A stretch of 64,000 nt of DNA from Acanthosepion lycidas (GCA_963932145.1 OZ010613.1:37264976-37328975); one strand, 5' to 3'. Shown: positions 1-9,454, counted from the stretch's first letter. Numbers and translations: made by a program. The notes: generated from the sequence alone by a model not told the origin.

Positions 1-145
1 AAAATAACAGAAATAAGAAAATTGGCAGTCAGTTGCTGGCACCTTCTGACAAGAGGAGCTAATAGTTACAAATAGGTTTCTCTACAAAACTGTAGTCTGG
101 ATGCTGAATATAACATCAATAACTAAGTAACAAATTTTATATTTG
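1..145. repeat. Dispersed repeat copy, partner at 2306-2440
   Basis: Positions 16-38 are identical to 2321-2343, and the phrase gctgaatataacatcaat recurs later in both copies at similar spacing. The left end is cut by the window edge. The class is unknown; no coding remnant is visible. Confidence 0.6.
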
Positions 146-460
146 TACTAATCCTACACAGATGCACACAAATCCCTAAATACTGATGTCCCGGAAAGGG
201 ATATATTTGAACGAAGTAGCTAAGTGGTTTTGGCTACTATAACCAAGTAGAATACGGTAGCAGTAATCGACTGGTACGTGTCGTAGTCACAGGTAAGAAG
301 TGTAGATCAATGGCGTAGTCCAATGGGCGTCGTTATAGACTTAGACTCTGACTTAGCCTTTGACTATCGTACCTATACGTCTGTCGGTATTTGTAACGGA
401 CACCAGCCAATCATATTCCAGTGAGGGGCGACACAGGTGTATGCATATTCCATTATATCA
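146..460. other. No gene recognised
   Basis: Unique-looking DNA with somewhat more CpG than its surroundings (for example around 310-400). No ORF, repeat partner or RNA motif was recognised. Confidence 0.5.
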
Positions 461-463
461 CAT

Positions 464-499
<36 letters not shown>
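461..499. repeat. (CA)n then (TA)n microsatellite
   Basis: Pure CA repeats run directly into TA repeats. A reading frame through it would encode only His/Thr and Tyr/Ile dipeptides and is not a gene. Confidence 0.95.
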
Positions 500-725
500 G
501 GGCATGTGGCCAACTGGTTAGAACATTCACTTTCTGACCATGAAACCTGGGTTCAAATTTCGCCATGGCGATTTGTTAGGAAGGTGACTTCCTGGTGTTA
601 TCGGACTGTATCAAGGCCAATCCTAGGGTGCGGCACCTTTGGAAAGTGCTTGAAAACCATAACACGGGTTGACCCTTGTGAGGGAAATTGAGTAGACAGA
701 ACTCTTGTGAGCCGTTGATAGTCAT
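500..725 (+). mobile_element. tRNA-derived SINE
   Basis: The head has pol III internal promoter elements in tRNA order: an A box TGGCCAACTGG at 507-517 and a B-box-like GGTTCAAATTT at 550-560, 33 bp apart as in tRNA genes. It cannot fold as a functional tRNA (imperfect T arm, no clear acceptor), so it is a tRNA-related SINE head followed by an unrelated body. Cephalopods are known to carry tRNA-Lys and tRNA-Arg type SINEs. The 3' boundary is uncertain. Confidence 0.6.
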
Positions 726-938
726 GCTAGCATGAAGTCATGTCATCGTGCACTGGGCTTGAATGTGATGGCCTTGTTCAAGTTGTTGATAACACGCTCT
801 CACCCAGCTAAGGTTTGCAGTATAGACCACAGGTGGGCTCTGTGTGTATTGAGCAAACACAAATGTGCCTGAGTGAGCATTTGCAATAGGGATTGGCTAG
901 CTCCCCTAGTAGACAGGTATCCTCAAAAACAACTATTA
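726..938. other. No gene recognised; possibly SINE body
   Basis: Continuous with the SINE above, without a poly(A) or TSD that would fix its end. Confidence 0.4.
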
Positions 939-1018
939 TTAGGTTGGTGCAAAAATAATGTCGTTTTCTCACATAGTAACATATGTGAGAAAACGACATT
1001 ATTTTTGCACCAACCTAA
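939..1018. mobile_element. mariner fold-back MITE (80 bp)
   Basis: A perfect hairpin of two 37-bp arms around a 6-nt loop (976-981). The outer end TTAGGTTGGTGCAAAA is a mariner terminal inverted repeat of the Hsmar1/cecropia type. TA flanks both sides (937-938, 1019-1020), the expected target duplication. The inner arm (TCTCACATATGTTAC) matches the transposase-upstream end of the mariner at 48568-49438. It encodes nothing. Confidence 0.9.
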
Positions 1019-1082
1019 TATATATATATATATGTATATATATTTGCGTGTGTGTATTTAGGCAGCATATCTTCATTCAAAC

Positions 1083-1345
1083 ATGTTTCATTGAATTAAA
1101 TAGACATGTCTACTTATTTTTATACTAATCCTTTCCAATTGTCTAATCGATTTCTTGATGTAATGTTGAAATTCATCAAGGAAGGCACCATAGTTTTAGA
1201 AAAAGTCAAAAGTACTTGGATTAAAAGAAAACTATGGTACCTCCCATGATGAATTTCATCTTAACATCAAGAAACTGATTAGATAACTGGAAAGGATCAG
1301 TAAAGGTAAGTAGACACAATATGTCTATATTATTCAATGAAACAT
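1083..1345. mobile_element. Long imperfect palindrome, MITE-like
   Basis: Arms 1083-1203 and 1224-1345 are imperfect reverse complements. The left arm starts atgtttcattgaat and the right ends attcaatgaaacat, and the middles share the caccatagtttt / aaaactatggt pairing. About 260 bp, non-coding, bordered by TA-rich DNA. The superfamily is not identified. Confidence 0.7.
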
Positions 1346-1785
1346 ATATATAAAAATATATATGTATCGGACTAATTAAATGTAATTTATTCATGTGAAA
1401 ATATATTGAGAATTTTTGACTCCTGATAAATTTATGTCCAAAATCATATTCCTGGAAATAAATCTCCTTTCTTCACAAAATTATTATGAATACAATGTGA
1501 CATGCTTAAAAACAACAAAGATAACTGCAATAGAAAGCAAACTAGGATAGGCTAAGTTAACATCTAGATACAATGAATGACATAATTTAAATTCAAAGGC
1601 TGACTATATCTGTATCTGTAACATTTCAATGTACACTATAACTGGTTATTGTTTTATTTCTCTGACATTTAAGACTATTTCCATGAATAAGACCAATTAT
1701 TTTGAAGAAATTTTTTTCTCTGGATGAAAAGTGTCACTAATAAGCTTTACTTATCAATCATTTACTCAAAATATACATACATACA
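1346..1785. other. No gene recognised
   Basis: AT-rich sequence with stop codons in all frames and no recognised repeat. Confidence 0.5.
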
Positions 1786-2217
1786 TATGAAAAGAATTCT
1801 ATTTTGATCTAAAATTTATATGTACGCTTGTTGAGCATTAATCTCGCTAGAAAAGGGGAAATACTAAAGAAGCCAGGTCTAGTATTCATGCGTGAGATGG
1901 ATATTATGCTTGCTTCATAAATCCGCCTAAGATTTTTATTATGAAAATATTTGAAATCTTCACAGAATCAATTTTGATTCCATGAAGATTTTAAAATATT
2001 TATGTTTAAACGGAACGCTGATCTTATAAAACTTTCAGTTATCTGTTTGGATAAGTCTTGTTCTTATGTCCATTGTCTTTGTCATGTTGAATTGATAATG
2101 TTAATTATATTTTATGAATATGTCCTGAAGATGGTTTATTGACCTTGATATTATATTAACATTAAAACAGCATAATTGCATATAAGGATTTTTGTTTGTT
2201 TTTTCCGTATATTTTTC

Positions 2218-2218
<1 letters not shown>
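1786..2218. mobile_element. Partial copy of the long-TIR element at 15921-16661
   Basis: 1786-1985 matches 16227-16420 in the same orientation. 1985-2218 is the reverse complement of that element's left arm, and from about 2110 also matches its right arm directly. The phrase cctgaagatgg is kept at 2124-2134, but the partner CCGAAACGTC is lost, so the ribozyme-like core seen in the other copy is broken here. Ends in a (TA)n tract. Confidence 0.75.

Positions 2219-2267
<49 letters not shown>
2219..2267. repeat. (TA)n microsatellite
   Basis: Uninterrupted TA dinucleotides at the end of the preceding element. Confidence 0.95.
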
Positions 2268-2270
<3 letters not shown>

Positions 2271-2305
2271 TGTGTTTCCCCTCTAAAAATTGATTTGATT
2301 ATATA

Positions 2306-2440
2306 AAAATAATGAAAATGAGAAAATTGGCAGTCAGTTGCTGAGAAGTGGACCGAATAATTACAAAAAAGCTTTGTCTCTGGACTCTGAAGTGAGGGTG
2401 CTGAATATAACATCAATCACGCCCAGTGACAAATATTTTA
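2306..2440. repeat. Second copy of the repeat at 1-145
   Basis: Shares agaaaattggcagtcag and gctgaatataacatcaat with 1-145, in the same orientation. Confidence 0.6.
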
Positions 2441-2444
2441 TTTG

Positions 2445-2447
<3 letters not shown>

Positions 2448-2507
<60 letters not shown>
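2448..2507. repeat. (TA)n microsatellite
   Basis: About 60 bp of TA directly abutting the first hammerhead motif. Confidence 0.95.
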
Positions 2508-2509
<2 letters not shown>

Positions 2510-2565
2510 GTCATCCACAGACAGACTGTTTCGCTGTATCACAGCTCATCAGTGCGGCTAGACAT
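2508..2565 (-). ncRNA. Hammerhead ribozyme motif, copy 1
   Basis: On the minus strand the conserved core reads CTGATGA (2553-2547), a 5-bp stem II GCTGT-GAT-ACAGC, then GAAAC (2532-2528) and a GTC cleavage triplet (2526-2524). Flanks pair as stem I: ATGTC with GACAT outermost, CC/GG and GCA/TGT next to the core, with an internal loop as in type I hammerheads. Stem III would be a 1-nt loop in cis. Short stem III hammerheads that cleave as dimers are known from newt satellites and Penelope-like elements. The core and both stems are seen; activity is inferred. Confidence 0.8.
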
Positions 2566-2573
2566 ACGGTTGC

Positions 2574-2643
2574 CTATAGCTAGGATCGAAACCCGACTGA
2601 ATTGGTATCAGGCGGATATTCTACCACTAAGCTGTCGGCGCAC
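2574..2643 (-). other. tRNA-like segment inside the hammerhead unit
   Basis: On the minus strand, an A-box-like AGCTTAGTGGTAGAATATC is followed at tRNA spacing by a B-box-like GGGTTTCGATCC, with a plausible anticodon arm between. Acceptor pairing is poor, so it is a tRNA relic or SINE promoter rather than a working tRNA. Confidence 0.6.
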
Positions 2644-2824
2644 GGTCGGGATGAAGGTGGATTTTTAGCGTATTTATTTTTGGAAACACGCCCAGTGACC
2701 GACAGTGACTCAATTCGGCTTGCAAAGAGTCTCGCTATATAGCTATAATAGTCACTGTTTACAAACCCATACCTCAGCCCTAGAGTGCTCAACTGGAATT
2801 AAATTTAATTCAGGAGCTAATATA

Positions 2825-2873
2825 ATGTCATCCACAGACAGACTGTTTCACTGTATCACAGCTCATCAGTGCG

Positions 2874-2877
<4 letters not shown>
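2825..2877 (-). ncRNA. Hammerhead ribozyme motif, copy 2
   Basis: Same core as copy 1: CTGATGA (2869-2863), stem II GCTGT-GAT-ACAGT (closing pair now G-U), GAAAC (2849-2845) and GTC (2843-2841). The 3' stem I strand and the following TGTGGATGACAT are identical to copy 1. A (TA)n tract truncates the outer 5' strand of stem I, so this copy may be weaker. Confidence 0.7.
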
Positions 2878-2918
<41 letters not shown>

Positions 2919-3007
2919 TGACATCATCTAATATATAAACCTCAAATTTTGTGTGTCCCCCTCAAAACCCTAGTAACTGATTTAAGATATATATAAAGCC
3001 TAAAACT

Positions 3008-3070
<63 letters not shown>
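2876..3070. repeat. Two (TA)n tracts with spacer
   Basis: TA tracts at about 2876-2914 and 3011-3070, separated by about 95 bp of unclassified sequence. Confidence 0.9.
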
Positions 3071-3072
<2 letters not shown>

Positions 3073-3596
3073 TAGAGTGATTGAAAAGTAAATAGCTAAT
3101 AGATTTAATAAAACACTAGATTACTTATAATATTTTCATAAATTTTTAAGATAACTAGGTAATTAAAAAAATTACATAAAATGGTGCTCGGGTTATATTC
3201 ATCCAGTAATTTTTATGGGTAATAGAAATTATCAGTTCAATTTCCCAAACATCAGACTATCACTAAAGCTGTCAATACCTCATAAAATCACCCGCCTCTG
3301 TATTAAAAAAAATGTTTTCTGTGATATTTTAAACTAAAAGTAATATTTGCTTCAAATCAGAGTGATTAAACTTTAAATCAGCTAATCTTCCTCAAATAAT
3401 GTTTCAGAAATGTATATTTTATTTTTGAAAGATTTTTTAATATAGAGAATTATGTTGTGCTGAGAGAATTGTAAATATGACTGAAATCAGTGATTTTTAG
3501 CAATTAAAAAAGCTACTCCTTCCAATCGGTTTAATTCATTTTGAAATACACCAAATATTAAATTTAATGTTTGGAAAATAAGACCAACTTGCTTAG
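3071..3596. other. No gene recognised
   Basis: AT-rich, stops in all frames, no repeat partner noticed. Confidence 0.5.
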
Positions 3597-3830
3597 TGTT
3601 GTAGCATACCTACAGACAATAATGGGTATGTCCCCATTCACATAAACACAGTAGTAAATACTGTATGTTGGTCTGCAGTTGGAGATTCATTGTAGAATTC
3701 ACTTGACTCACTTCTAGCAATTGACTACTTCTTCTATGTGCCACTGGCGAATCTTATATGTGTTGTTCTTGTCCTAAGTATTATCATTCATTACCAACCT
3801 TTGTGTGATTATTTTATTCAGTAAACTTCC
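3597..3830 (+). mobile_element. Internally deleted LTR of family A
   Basis: Begins TGTTGTAGCATACC as in the intact family A LTR at 46182-46641, keeps the hairpin cagtagtaaatactg, then jumps to the 3' third (ttgactacttcttct, tatcattcattaccaa). The terminal TTACAACA is degraded, so no TSD can be read. Confidence 0.7.
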
Positions 3831-4649
3831 GTAGCATTTTATCGACAAGGATTAGCTTAAATTACAATACTTAGACTGTTGAATAAAATGAGCTAAACCA
3901 GTAACAGTCATTAAATTTTATCACTTTTTAAAAGACCTGTTTATGTTTAATTGGTGCTGATATTCCTGCAAAAGGCTCAAATTAATTTCTTCCTGCCTCC
4001 TGTCCTGCTGTTAGATATAATAAGAAAAATGTTTCATTGTTTGTATTACAAGGTATTTGACAGATAAGAGTGGGTGAGTGAGCATTTATGAAAAGCATTC
4101 TCCCATAAACAACACAAGCAGGAATAACAATAAAAAGCTGTTATACCCATTGTTAACCATGACAGGTGCTGGTTATCATTCATCTTCTCTGCTAAGAAGA
4201 TAAAAGGATTAACATTATCTACTAATTTTATATTTTGTTAAATGTTGTTTAGTCATAACAAAACCTACTCCCCTACTGCCTCACAACCTCTTCCCATCTC
4301 AATCTGGACTTTTTGTTGTTGCTTAACTGCTTCTCCATTCAAGTTTTTTTTATCCCTCACTATCATTTCTCTCTGTCTTTTTTATTTCTCTCTCTTTCAA
4401 GTTTCTCTTTTTTGTATTTCTTTCTGTCTTTATATTTTGTCATTTAAATTCCATTGAAAACAATAACGAATAACAATTTATTATTTATGTTTCTTGTATT
4501 TTGCCTATTCACACCAAATGTTTGGTAGCTATCACTGGAGATAAAGTGACAGCAAGTCTCATCAAATTTTTCCAGAGCCTCTCTCACTATTCTTGCAGAC
4601 TCTAGAACTGCCGTGGTCTAGACTGTCTCCTATTTTCAAATTTTTAGAA
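3831..4649. other. No gene recognised; pyrimidine-rich stretch
   Basis: 4320-4440 is strongly T/C-rich on the plus strand (tctctctgtctttttt), a degenerate microsatellite. No coding region is supported; the open frame across it is low complexity. Confidence 0.5.
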
Positions 4650-5225
4650 AGTGCTTTAATGGAGGACAGAAAGTGTAACACTAAAAGTGCATTGGGATAG
4701 CAAAAGATGCTTTCCAAAGCTAAGCAAAGTATTAAGAAACAGGAAAATATTGTTAGAAATAAAAGAGTACTTAACTGTTATGTAATATTGGACCTCCTAT
4801 ATACCAGTGAATGCTGGATAATCTCCTTGCAGATGAAGAAGAAACTTGTAGGTAAAAGAAATGTGGTTCTACAGAAAGATGCTGAGAATACCATGGACTG
4901 AACATGTGAGCAATAAGAAAATGGAAACAAAAAAATAAATCAGAAAGAGAGTTGAAATTTTTAGGGCACATAATGAGGAAAGAGGGCTTAGAAAATTTGA
5001 CACTGACAAGACATATTGAAGGCAAGAGGGACAGAGGAAAACAATGCATAACCTACCTAACAAGCTTGTATAAATAGTTGGTAGAACAAGTGTTAAGAGA
5101 GATAGTGTAAAGGCAAAAATTACTAAGACCTATAAAAAACAGGAAATTGGGGGTGAGCCATGATCACCTATGACCTGAAGGGTCACAGCACATAGAAAAT
5201 GAAGAACCTAGCCTTGAAGTACAGG
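4650..5225 (+). pseudogene. LINE family A fragment, RT C-terminus and 3' UTR
   Basis: Conceptual translation, with frame changes, gives the C-terminal part of a non-LTR RT: EDRKCNTK, then RVLNCYVILDLLYTSECW (4760-4820), then a region matching LKFLGHIMRKEGLENLTLT in better copies. Frameshifts and stops show it is dead. Other copies here lie at 6640-7010, 19860-20690, 44220-45060 and, reversed, at 20870-21340, 53100-53310 and 59395-59700. These are typical 5'-truncated LINE insertions. Octopus gene sets often mislabel this family as craniofacial development protein 2-like. The clade (RTE, I or Nimb-like) is unresolved. Confidence 0.75.
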
Positions 5226-5499
5226 ATTTCTCAAAATTTTTCCTCTCACATATCTTTTCATCCTGCCTGATTATGTTGGCGTATTCTTTGAAAAGAATAT
5301 TGTATAACATTTATGGATACCATAGAATAGATAACAGACAAGTGGTATTTGTTTAGAATTTTATTTAATGAGTTGTTTTTCCATTTAATGAAATGGAAGA
5401 GCTTGACTCTTAAATGTATCAATAAATCAATTAATATAAATCAATAAGGAAATCAATTTTGGGAATTTTAATTTAATCTAATTTAAATTTGATAAGGGT

Positions 5500-5692
5500 A
5501 GATAGGTTTGTCTATTGCCCAGTTCACACTCCTACCCTGTCTTTTGAACAGAAGTAGAAGTTTTTTCCTTGTTTCCTGTTTAGGATTGGGTTTCCTGTTC
5601 CTTCTAAAGTCTACTCATTCTCCTTCTACCCCAGTAACCCCTTGCATCATATTGGCATTATCGCCTTGCTTGACACGAAATAATTAAAAAAA
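5500..5692 (+). mobile_element. SINE-like module with LINE-B tail
   Basis: Contains ttgcccagttcacactcc and tgtttcctgtttaggattgg, and ends ccccttgcatcatattggc...cttgcttg followed by an A-rich tail. The same body plus tail recurs at 27845-28255 and, reversed, at 57320-57670. The terminal part is shared with the 3' end of LINE B at 25640-25701, so it probably used LINE-B machinery. Confidence 0.6.
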
Positions 5693-5889
5693 AACTGTTT
5701 TAGAGAGACACACATGTTTATTTTCATTTTGATGTTGTGTGTCCTGTTTTTCTAGGCTTTATCTGTTTTTACTTTGCAAATCCCCTTTTAGCAGTAAACT
5801 TGTATTGTTGGTTGATCAAATCACATGGATTCTCTTGTCAATTTTGACATCTGACGGTCCAACAGTTATATCTAAATTTGAACTATTAG

Positions 5890-6560
5890 CCTTGTTTTGG
5901 GGTAATGTTTTCCACTGATTTGAAGTGTAAAGTTTATATTGAATCAATTGCTAGTCTGCTGCTCAGAAAGTCGGTTCACTGTGCTAGACAATTTTTCTCA
6001 TCAGAATCTATCTTACACATTTATAAGTTTACCATTTGTACATGCATTGAATATTGCTGCCACATCTGGTCTGGTGCTTCTGTTATATATTTAAATATTC
6101 TTCATAAAATCCAAAGAAGAATCTGCAATGTTATCAGTCCTAACCTGGCATCTTGGTTTCAGTCATTTTTCCATTGCCATAGCTTCTCTGTGCCTTTTCT
6201 ACAAATATTTTCATAATAATTTTTCTGATGAGCTTTCCTCTTTGGTACCTTGACTTTACAAATTTAAATGCAGTACTAGATTGGCAGCCAGGTCTCATCA
6301 TTTTACAGTTGAAATGGCTAGATTTAACTATAAGTTCTATGCTCATACTTCTCGCTTGTGGAACTTTATTCCAGCCTCTTGCTTTCCAGTCAACTTTGAT
6401 CTTTAGAAATCATTAACTTCTGTCTTAATTCCTGTTCTTTTATTATATATCTGTAATATAATGTTTTTTTCTTGTATTCTTTTACACTCAGTAACCCTGT
6501 CTTAGAGGCTCTATTACCTTGGTTGGGGTGGATGGAGGTGAAATAATAAAAAAAACAACA
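5890..6560 (+). pseudogene. LINE family B fragment, RT C-terminus
   Basis: Translation from 5905 reads YIESIASLLLRKSVHCARQF, then SILHIYKFTICTCIEYCCHIWSGA, then IQRRICNVISPNLAS. This is the post-RT domain of a CR1/jockey-like LINE, of which 24988-25701 is the best copy. After 6216 the frame breaks, and homology (WRHYSNSF-type segment, C-terminal Trp-Asn motif) continues shifted. The 3' tail ends around 6560 in an A-rich run. 5'-truncated and inactive. Confidence 0.75.
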
Positions 6561-6639
6561 AAAGACTTTCCATACAGATGATTTGCTCATAATTGTGAAC
6601 ACTTATGTAGTGCCAATCACACTTTTTGGAAGAACCAAA

Positions 6640-7010
6640 CAGGTATGAAAATTTAATCATCTGGAAAGTGTTTTGACAAAGGACAGAAAGTGTGACACTA
6701 AAATCCGAAAGCTAATTAGGATAGCCAAAGATGCCTTACAAAAGCTAAGCAGAGTATCAAGAGACAGAAATACTTCATTAGAAACAAAGAAAAGAGTACT
6801 GAACTATTACATGATATTTGTCCTCCTATATGCCAGTGAAGGTTGGACAGTCTCTCCAAACATGAGACCTGAAGCAACAGAAATGTTGAGGATACCATGG
6901 ACCAAATATGTGAGCAAATACAAAGTTTTATAAAAAATGGAAACAAAGAGGAAATTTATGCTTAACATCAGGAAGAGACAGTTGAAATTTATAGGGCACA
7001 GATTGAGTAC
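6640..7010 (+). pseudogene. LINE family A fragment
   Basis: An open stretch from 6673 encodes TKDRKCDTKIRKLIRIAKDA, QKLSRVSRDRNTSLETKKRV and LNYYMIFVLLYASEGWTVS, the most readable copy of this part of LINE A. It then shifts frame near 6930 (PWTKYVSKYKVL, then LNIRKRQLKFIGH). Both ends are truncated. Confidence 0.75.
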
Positions 7011-7704
7011 CAGTACCTTCAATTAGCCCAATTTTATTGCATTGTAATATTAAATGTAAACAGGGGTGGTGTTATATGTCATCAGATATCAGTATTAAAT
7101 GGACTAAAAATGAGGGAACAATTTTGCATTGTTTCAAACTGATTACCCATTTCTTAACCACATTAGGTTTTATACATTTCTAAAGAATCAATGGTTTTTT
7201 TTTTTAATTCAACATTTTATTATTAGTTCTTGAAGGTGCAAGCTGATAGACGTAATGCACATTGTTTAATAAATAATGGTGTCCATTTCAAATGGGAAGT
7301 GTCCACTATAATGACGTTTAAAGTAATAAAAATATTTTATATACAAGAGAGGATGAAAATAACTCTAGAAAAATATTCTTGTTGATAATCAATGTTTAAT
7401 GCATGAATACCATATTTAATAAAGTTTAACCCAGAGATCATTGAGTACTAGCATTTTTATCTAACATAATATATATACATACTATTGTAACGTAAAATGG
7501 TAGTGTTTTGTATACCATTAAATATTGTAAACAAGTGCAAGATGGATTTAAAATGAAAGATCAGTTTTTCATTGTTCTTTTGTCTTATAATCAACCATTT
7601 CTTGGCCATGCTAGTTAGTAAAAGTTAATCAGTGAGTTATGTGCCATGCGTGATACACACTTAGGTTATCATGTATCTTTTGATACATGACTGACAAGGC
7701 AGAT
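7011..7704. other. No gene recognised
   Basis: AT-rich, non-coding; no repeat structure seen. Confidence 0.5.
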
Positions 7705-7930
7705 TTTTTTCTGCAATAGGTTGCATTTTCTTTCTGCGGTAGACCAGTTGCCGTCCAAGGCTATAGAACCCGGTCTGTCCTGCTATCTACCCGTAGCTGG
7801 GGGGAAAAGAAAAGGATTCATATTTTTCCTAAGAGTATTAGTACATACGTAAGTGAATGTAATTGATTCAACTGGAATTTGAACTCGGCTCTCAGAGTCT
7901 TCAATCTAAGTCGCTATCTCTTACTCTACC
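7705..7930 (-). mobile_element. tRNA-derived SINE (antisense)
   Basis: On the minus strand: a tRNA-like head (ATGGTAGAGTAAGAGATAGC, then GAGTTCAAATTCC), then ccccccagctacgggt and a 3' part with ccttggacggcaactggtc and taccgcagaaagaaa. The 3' part is shared with the plus-strand copy at 9455-9640. Confidence 0.65.
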
Positions 7931-7964
7931 ATATGTATATTGTTTTTTTTAAATTTTTTTTAAT

Positions 7965-8095
7965 CAGTATTACCCCATGCAAGGCAATAAAGCTACTAAA
8001 ATACAAGTGGTTACAGGGATGCGGAAGAATTAGGAACAGAAACATTAATAATGAGTGGAAAGAGTAATCAGGAGGATAGTAAATAGCAATTGACA
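7965..8095 (-). mobile_element. LINE-B type 3' tail (antisense)
   Basis: taccccatgcaaggcaataaagc is the reverse complement of the LINE-B tail (gccttgcttggggtga). It is a short remnant. Confidence 0.6.
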
Positions 8096-8267
8096 TTGTA
8101 TTTAAATTTTTGCAGTATTGCACTTAAATTCAAAAAGTATGGTACCACAGTGAAGAGTTCATCCAAACAATTTATTTAAAGCATATTCTGACTTACTTTT
8201 TTCCTATGTTTCATAAAAAAAATGCTTATATACAAAATTTTAATTAATTTTAAAACAGCTGTAAAAT

Positions 8268-8625
8268 ATATTGATTTGTTGATAACTGCTTATCAACCTT
8301 TTGCAGGTTATTACTTTGCAGCCAGTAAATATTTTTGGATTGTAAGAACTTTTTTGAAATAATGATTTTTACTGATACTACTATTTAACTCGTAGCTGGA
8401 GGGAAGAAGTAGATTCATACCTTTCCCAAGTCAATATAATGAACCTGACTGGAATTGGAACTCAGCTCTCTGTTTTCCAATTCCAAGCCATTACCTGCAC
8501 ATCCAAACTTACAGCACCTGGTATTCCTAAGAGGTCACCCCTCTAATTACTAATCAGGCTTGATGTTGCTTAACTTTGGTGATTGTAGGGGAACTGGCAT
8601 TTCAATGTGATATGACTGTAAGCCT
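8268..8625 (-). mobile_element. Dimeric SINE: 5S rRNA-derived head plus tRNA-like module
   Basis: Reading minus, 8624-8503 follows the 5S rRNA pattern end to end: CACCAAAGTTAAGCAACATC for box A, AAGCCTGATTAGTAATTAG for the C-box region, and GGAATACCAGGTGCTGTAAG at the 3' end. It continues into a tRNA-Arg-like module (aatggcttggaattgg, gagttccaattcc) and a tail with cccagctacgagtt and ending in acctgcaaaaggttgataag. Too diverged to be a working 5S gene. The same order is found at 58752-59385. Confidence 0.8.
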
Positions 8626-8899
8626 GTAAAAATATGAATTCAAAGGAATTCTTACATTTTCCTTTTATTAATTATTTCCTTTGCTTATGTTCTTTTTCTT
8701 TTTGCACCTACATTGGGGATCACTTTTATTTTTATTATTTCTCAAAGAGGTGCATTTCTGTGGAAAAGCCAGAATAAATGTAAAATTAAGTTGACATCGA
8801 AAATTAATTTTTTAAAAAATTAACATGTTTTCAGTGAGTATCAAAATTACTTTAGTAGTTACTGTTTGCAAGATTATTTTGCTAGCCATTGCTCTATGG

Positions 8900-9356
8900 C
8901 AGTTGTTTTCAAATGGTACAGTGTGCCTCATAGGTGTGGCAGAAAAAGATAGCAGCTGAGGTGAAATGATTAAAAGACAAAGATTTAGAATCAGTTTCAA
9001 AAAATTCTTATGTAAAAAATAAATATGATTTCAAAATTTCAAATATTATTATGGATTACTTAGAATTGCATGCATAAGTCACAGTATAAATAATTATAAA
9101 TAATTATAGTTCAATTTTATCATTGTGATATTTTTGCATTATATCAAGCATTAAGAATATAGTAACTAGGCTCCACAAATTGGAGAAGAGAGTTATCAAT
9201 AATAATGTCCTGACTTTGAATCTGCAGTTATTTTCCTTTAACCGTATTTTTTTTTTTTTTTAAATTTACTTTATATCATATAAAGTTTGGTGAGGTGTGA
9301 GCAAATTTTCATTCCAAAAATGTGACCAAGAGAAAAAAATAGTTTGGGAACCACTG
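8900..9356. mobile_element. hAT-type MITE with perfect TSD
   Basis: Ends CAGTTGTTTTCAAATGG and, inverted, CAGTGGTTCCCAAACTA are hAT/Charlie-type terminal repeats. The 8-bp duplication CTCTATGG is perfect at 8892-8899 and 9357-9364. No transposase coding remains in the 457 bp. Confidence 0.9.
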
Positions 9357-9454
9357 CTCTATGGTGAGGTATCAAATTATCTGAAAATTTAGTTGATATA
9401 CAAATATTAATTCAAACATGTGCTGGAAAAATATTTGCATGATAGATAAAAACA

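Larger units (their letters stand above)
2508..2877 (-). mobile_element. Hammerhead/tRNA-like tandem unit (retrozyme- or SINE-like)
   Basis: Two hammerhead motifs in the same minus-strand orientation, with predicted cleavage sites 317 bp apart, enclose one unit containing a tRNA-like segment. Direct-repeat hammerheads bounding a short non-coding unit are the architecture of metazoan retrozymes. A tRNA-like part next to a hammerhead recalls the schistosome Sm-alpha SINE. No protein is encoded. (TA)n tracts border both sides. Confidence 0.65.

Noticed and set aside
437..691. Open frame with His/Thr and Tyr/Ile dipeptide runs
   Set aside because: Produced by the (CA)n(TA)n microsatellite and the SINE; similar frames recur at every TA array in the window.
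2574..2643. Functional tRNA gene
   Set aside because: A and B boxes are present but the acceptor stem does not pair and the T arm is imperfect.
4242..4457. 71-codon frame with hydrophobic C-terminus
   Set aside because: Falls in a T/C-rich degenerate microsatellite; composition explains it.
8503..8624. Functional 5S rRNA gene
   Set aside because: Too many changes in the internal control region, followed directly by a tRNA-like module and SINE tail; the other copy has the same layout.
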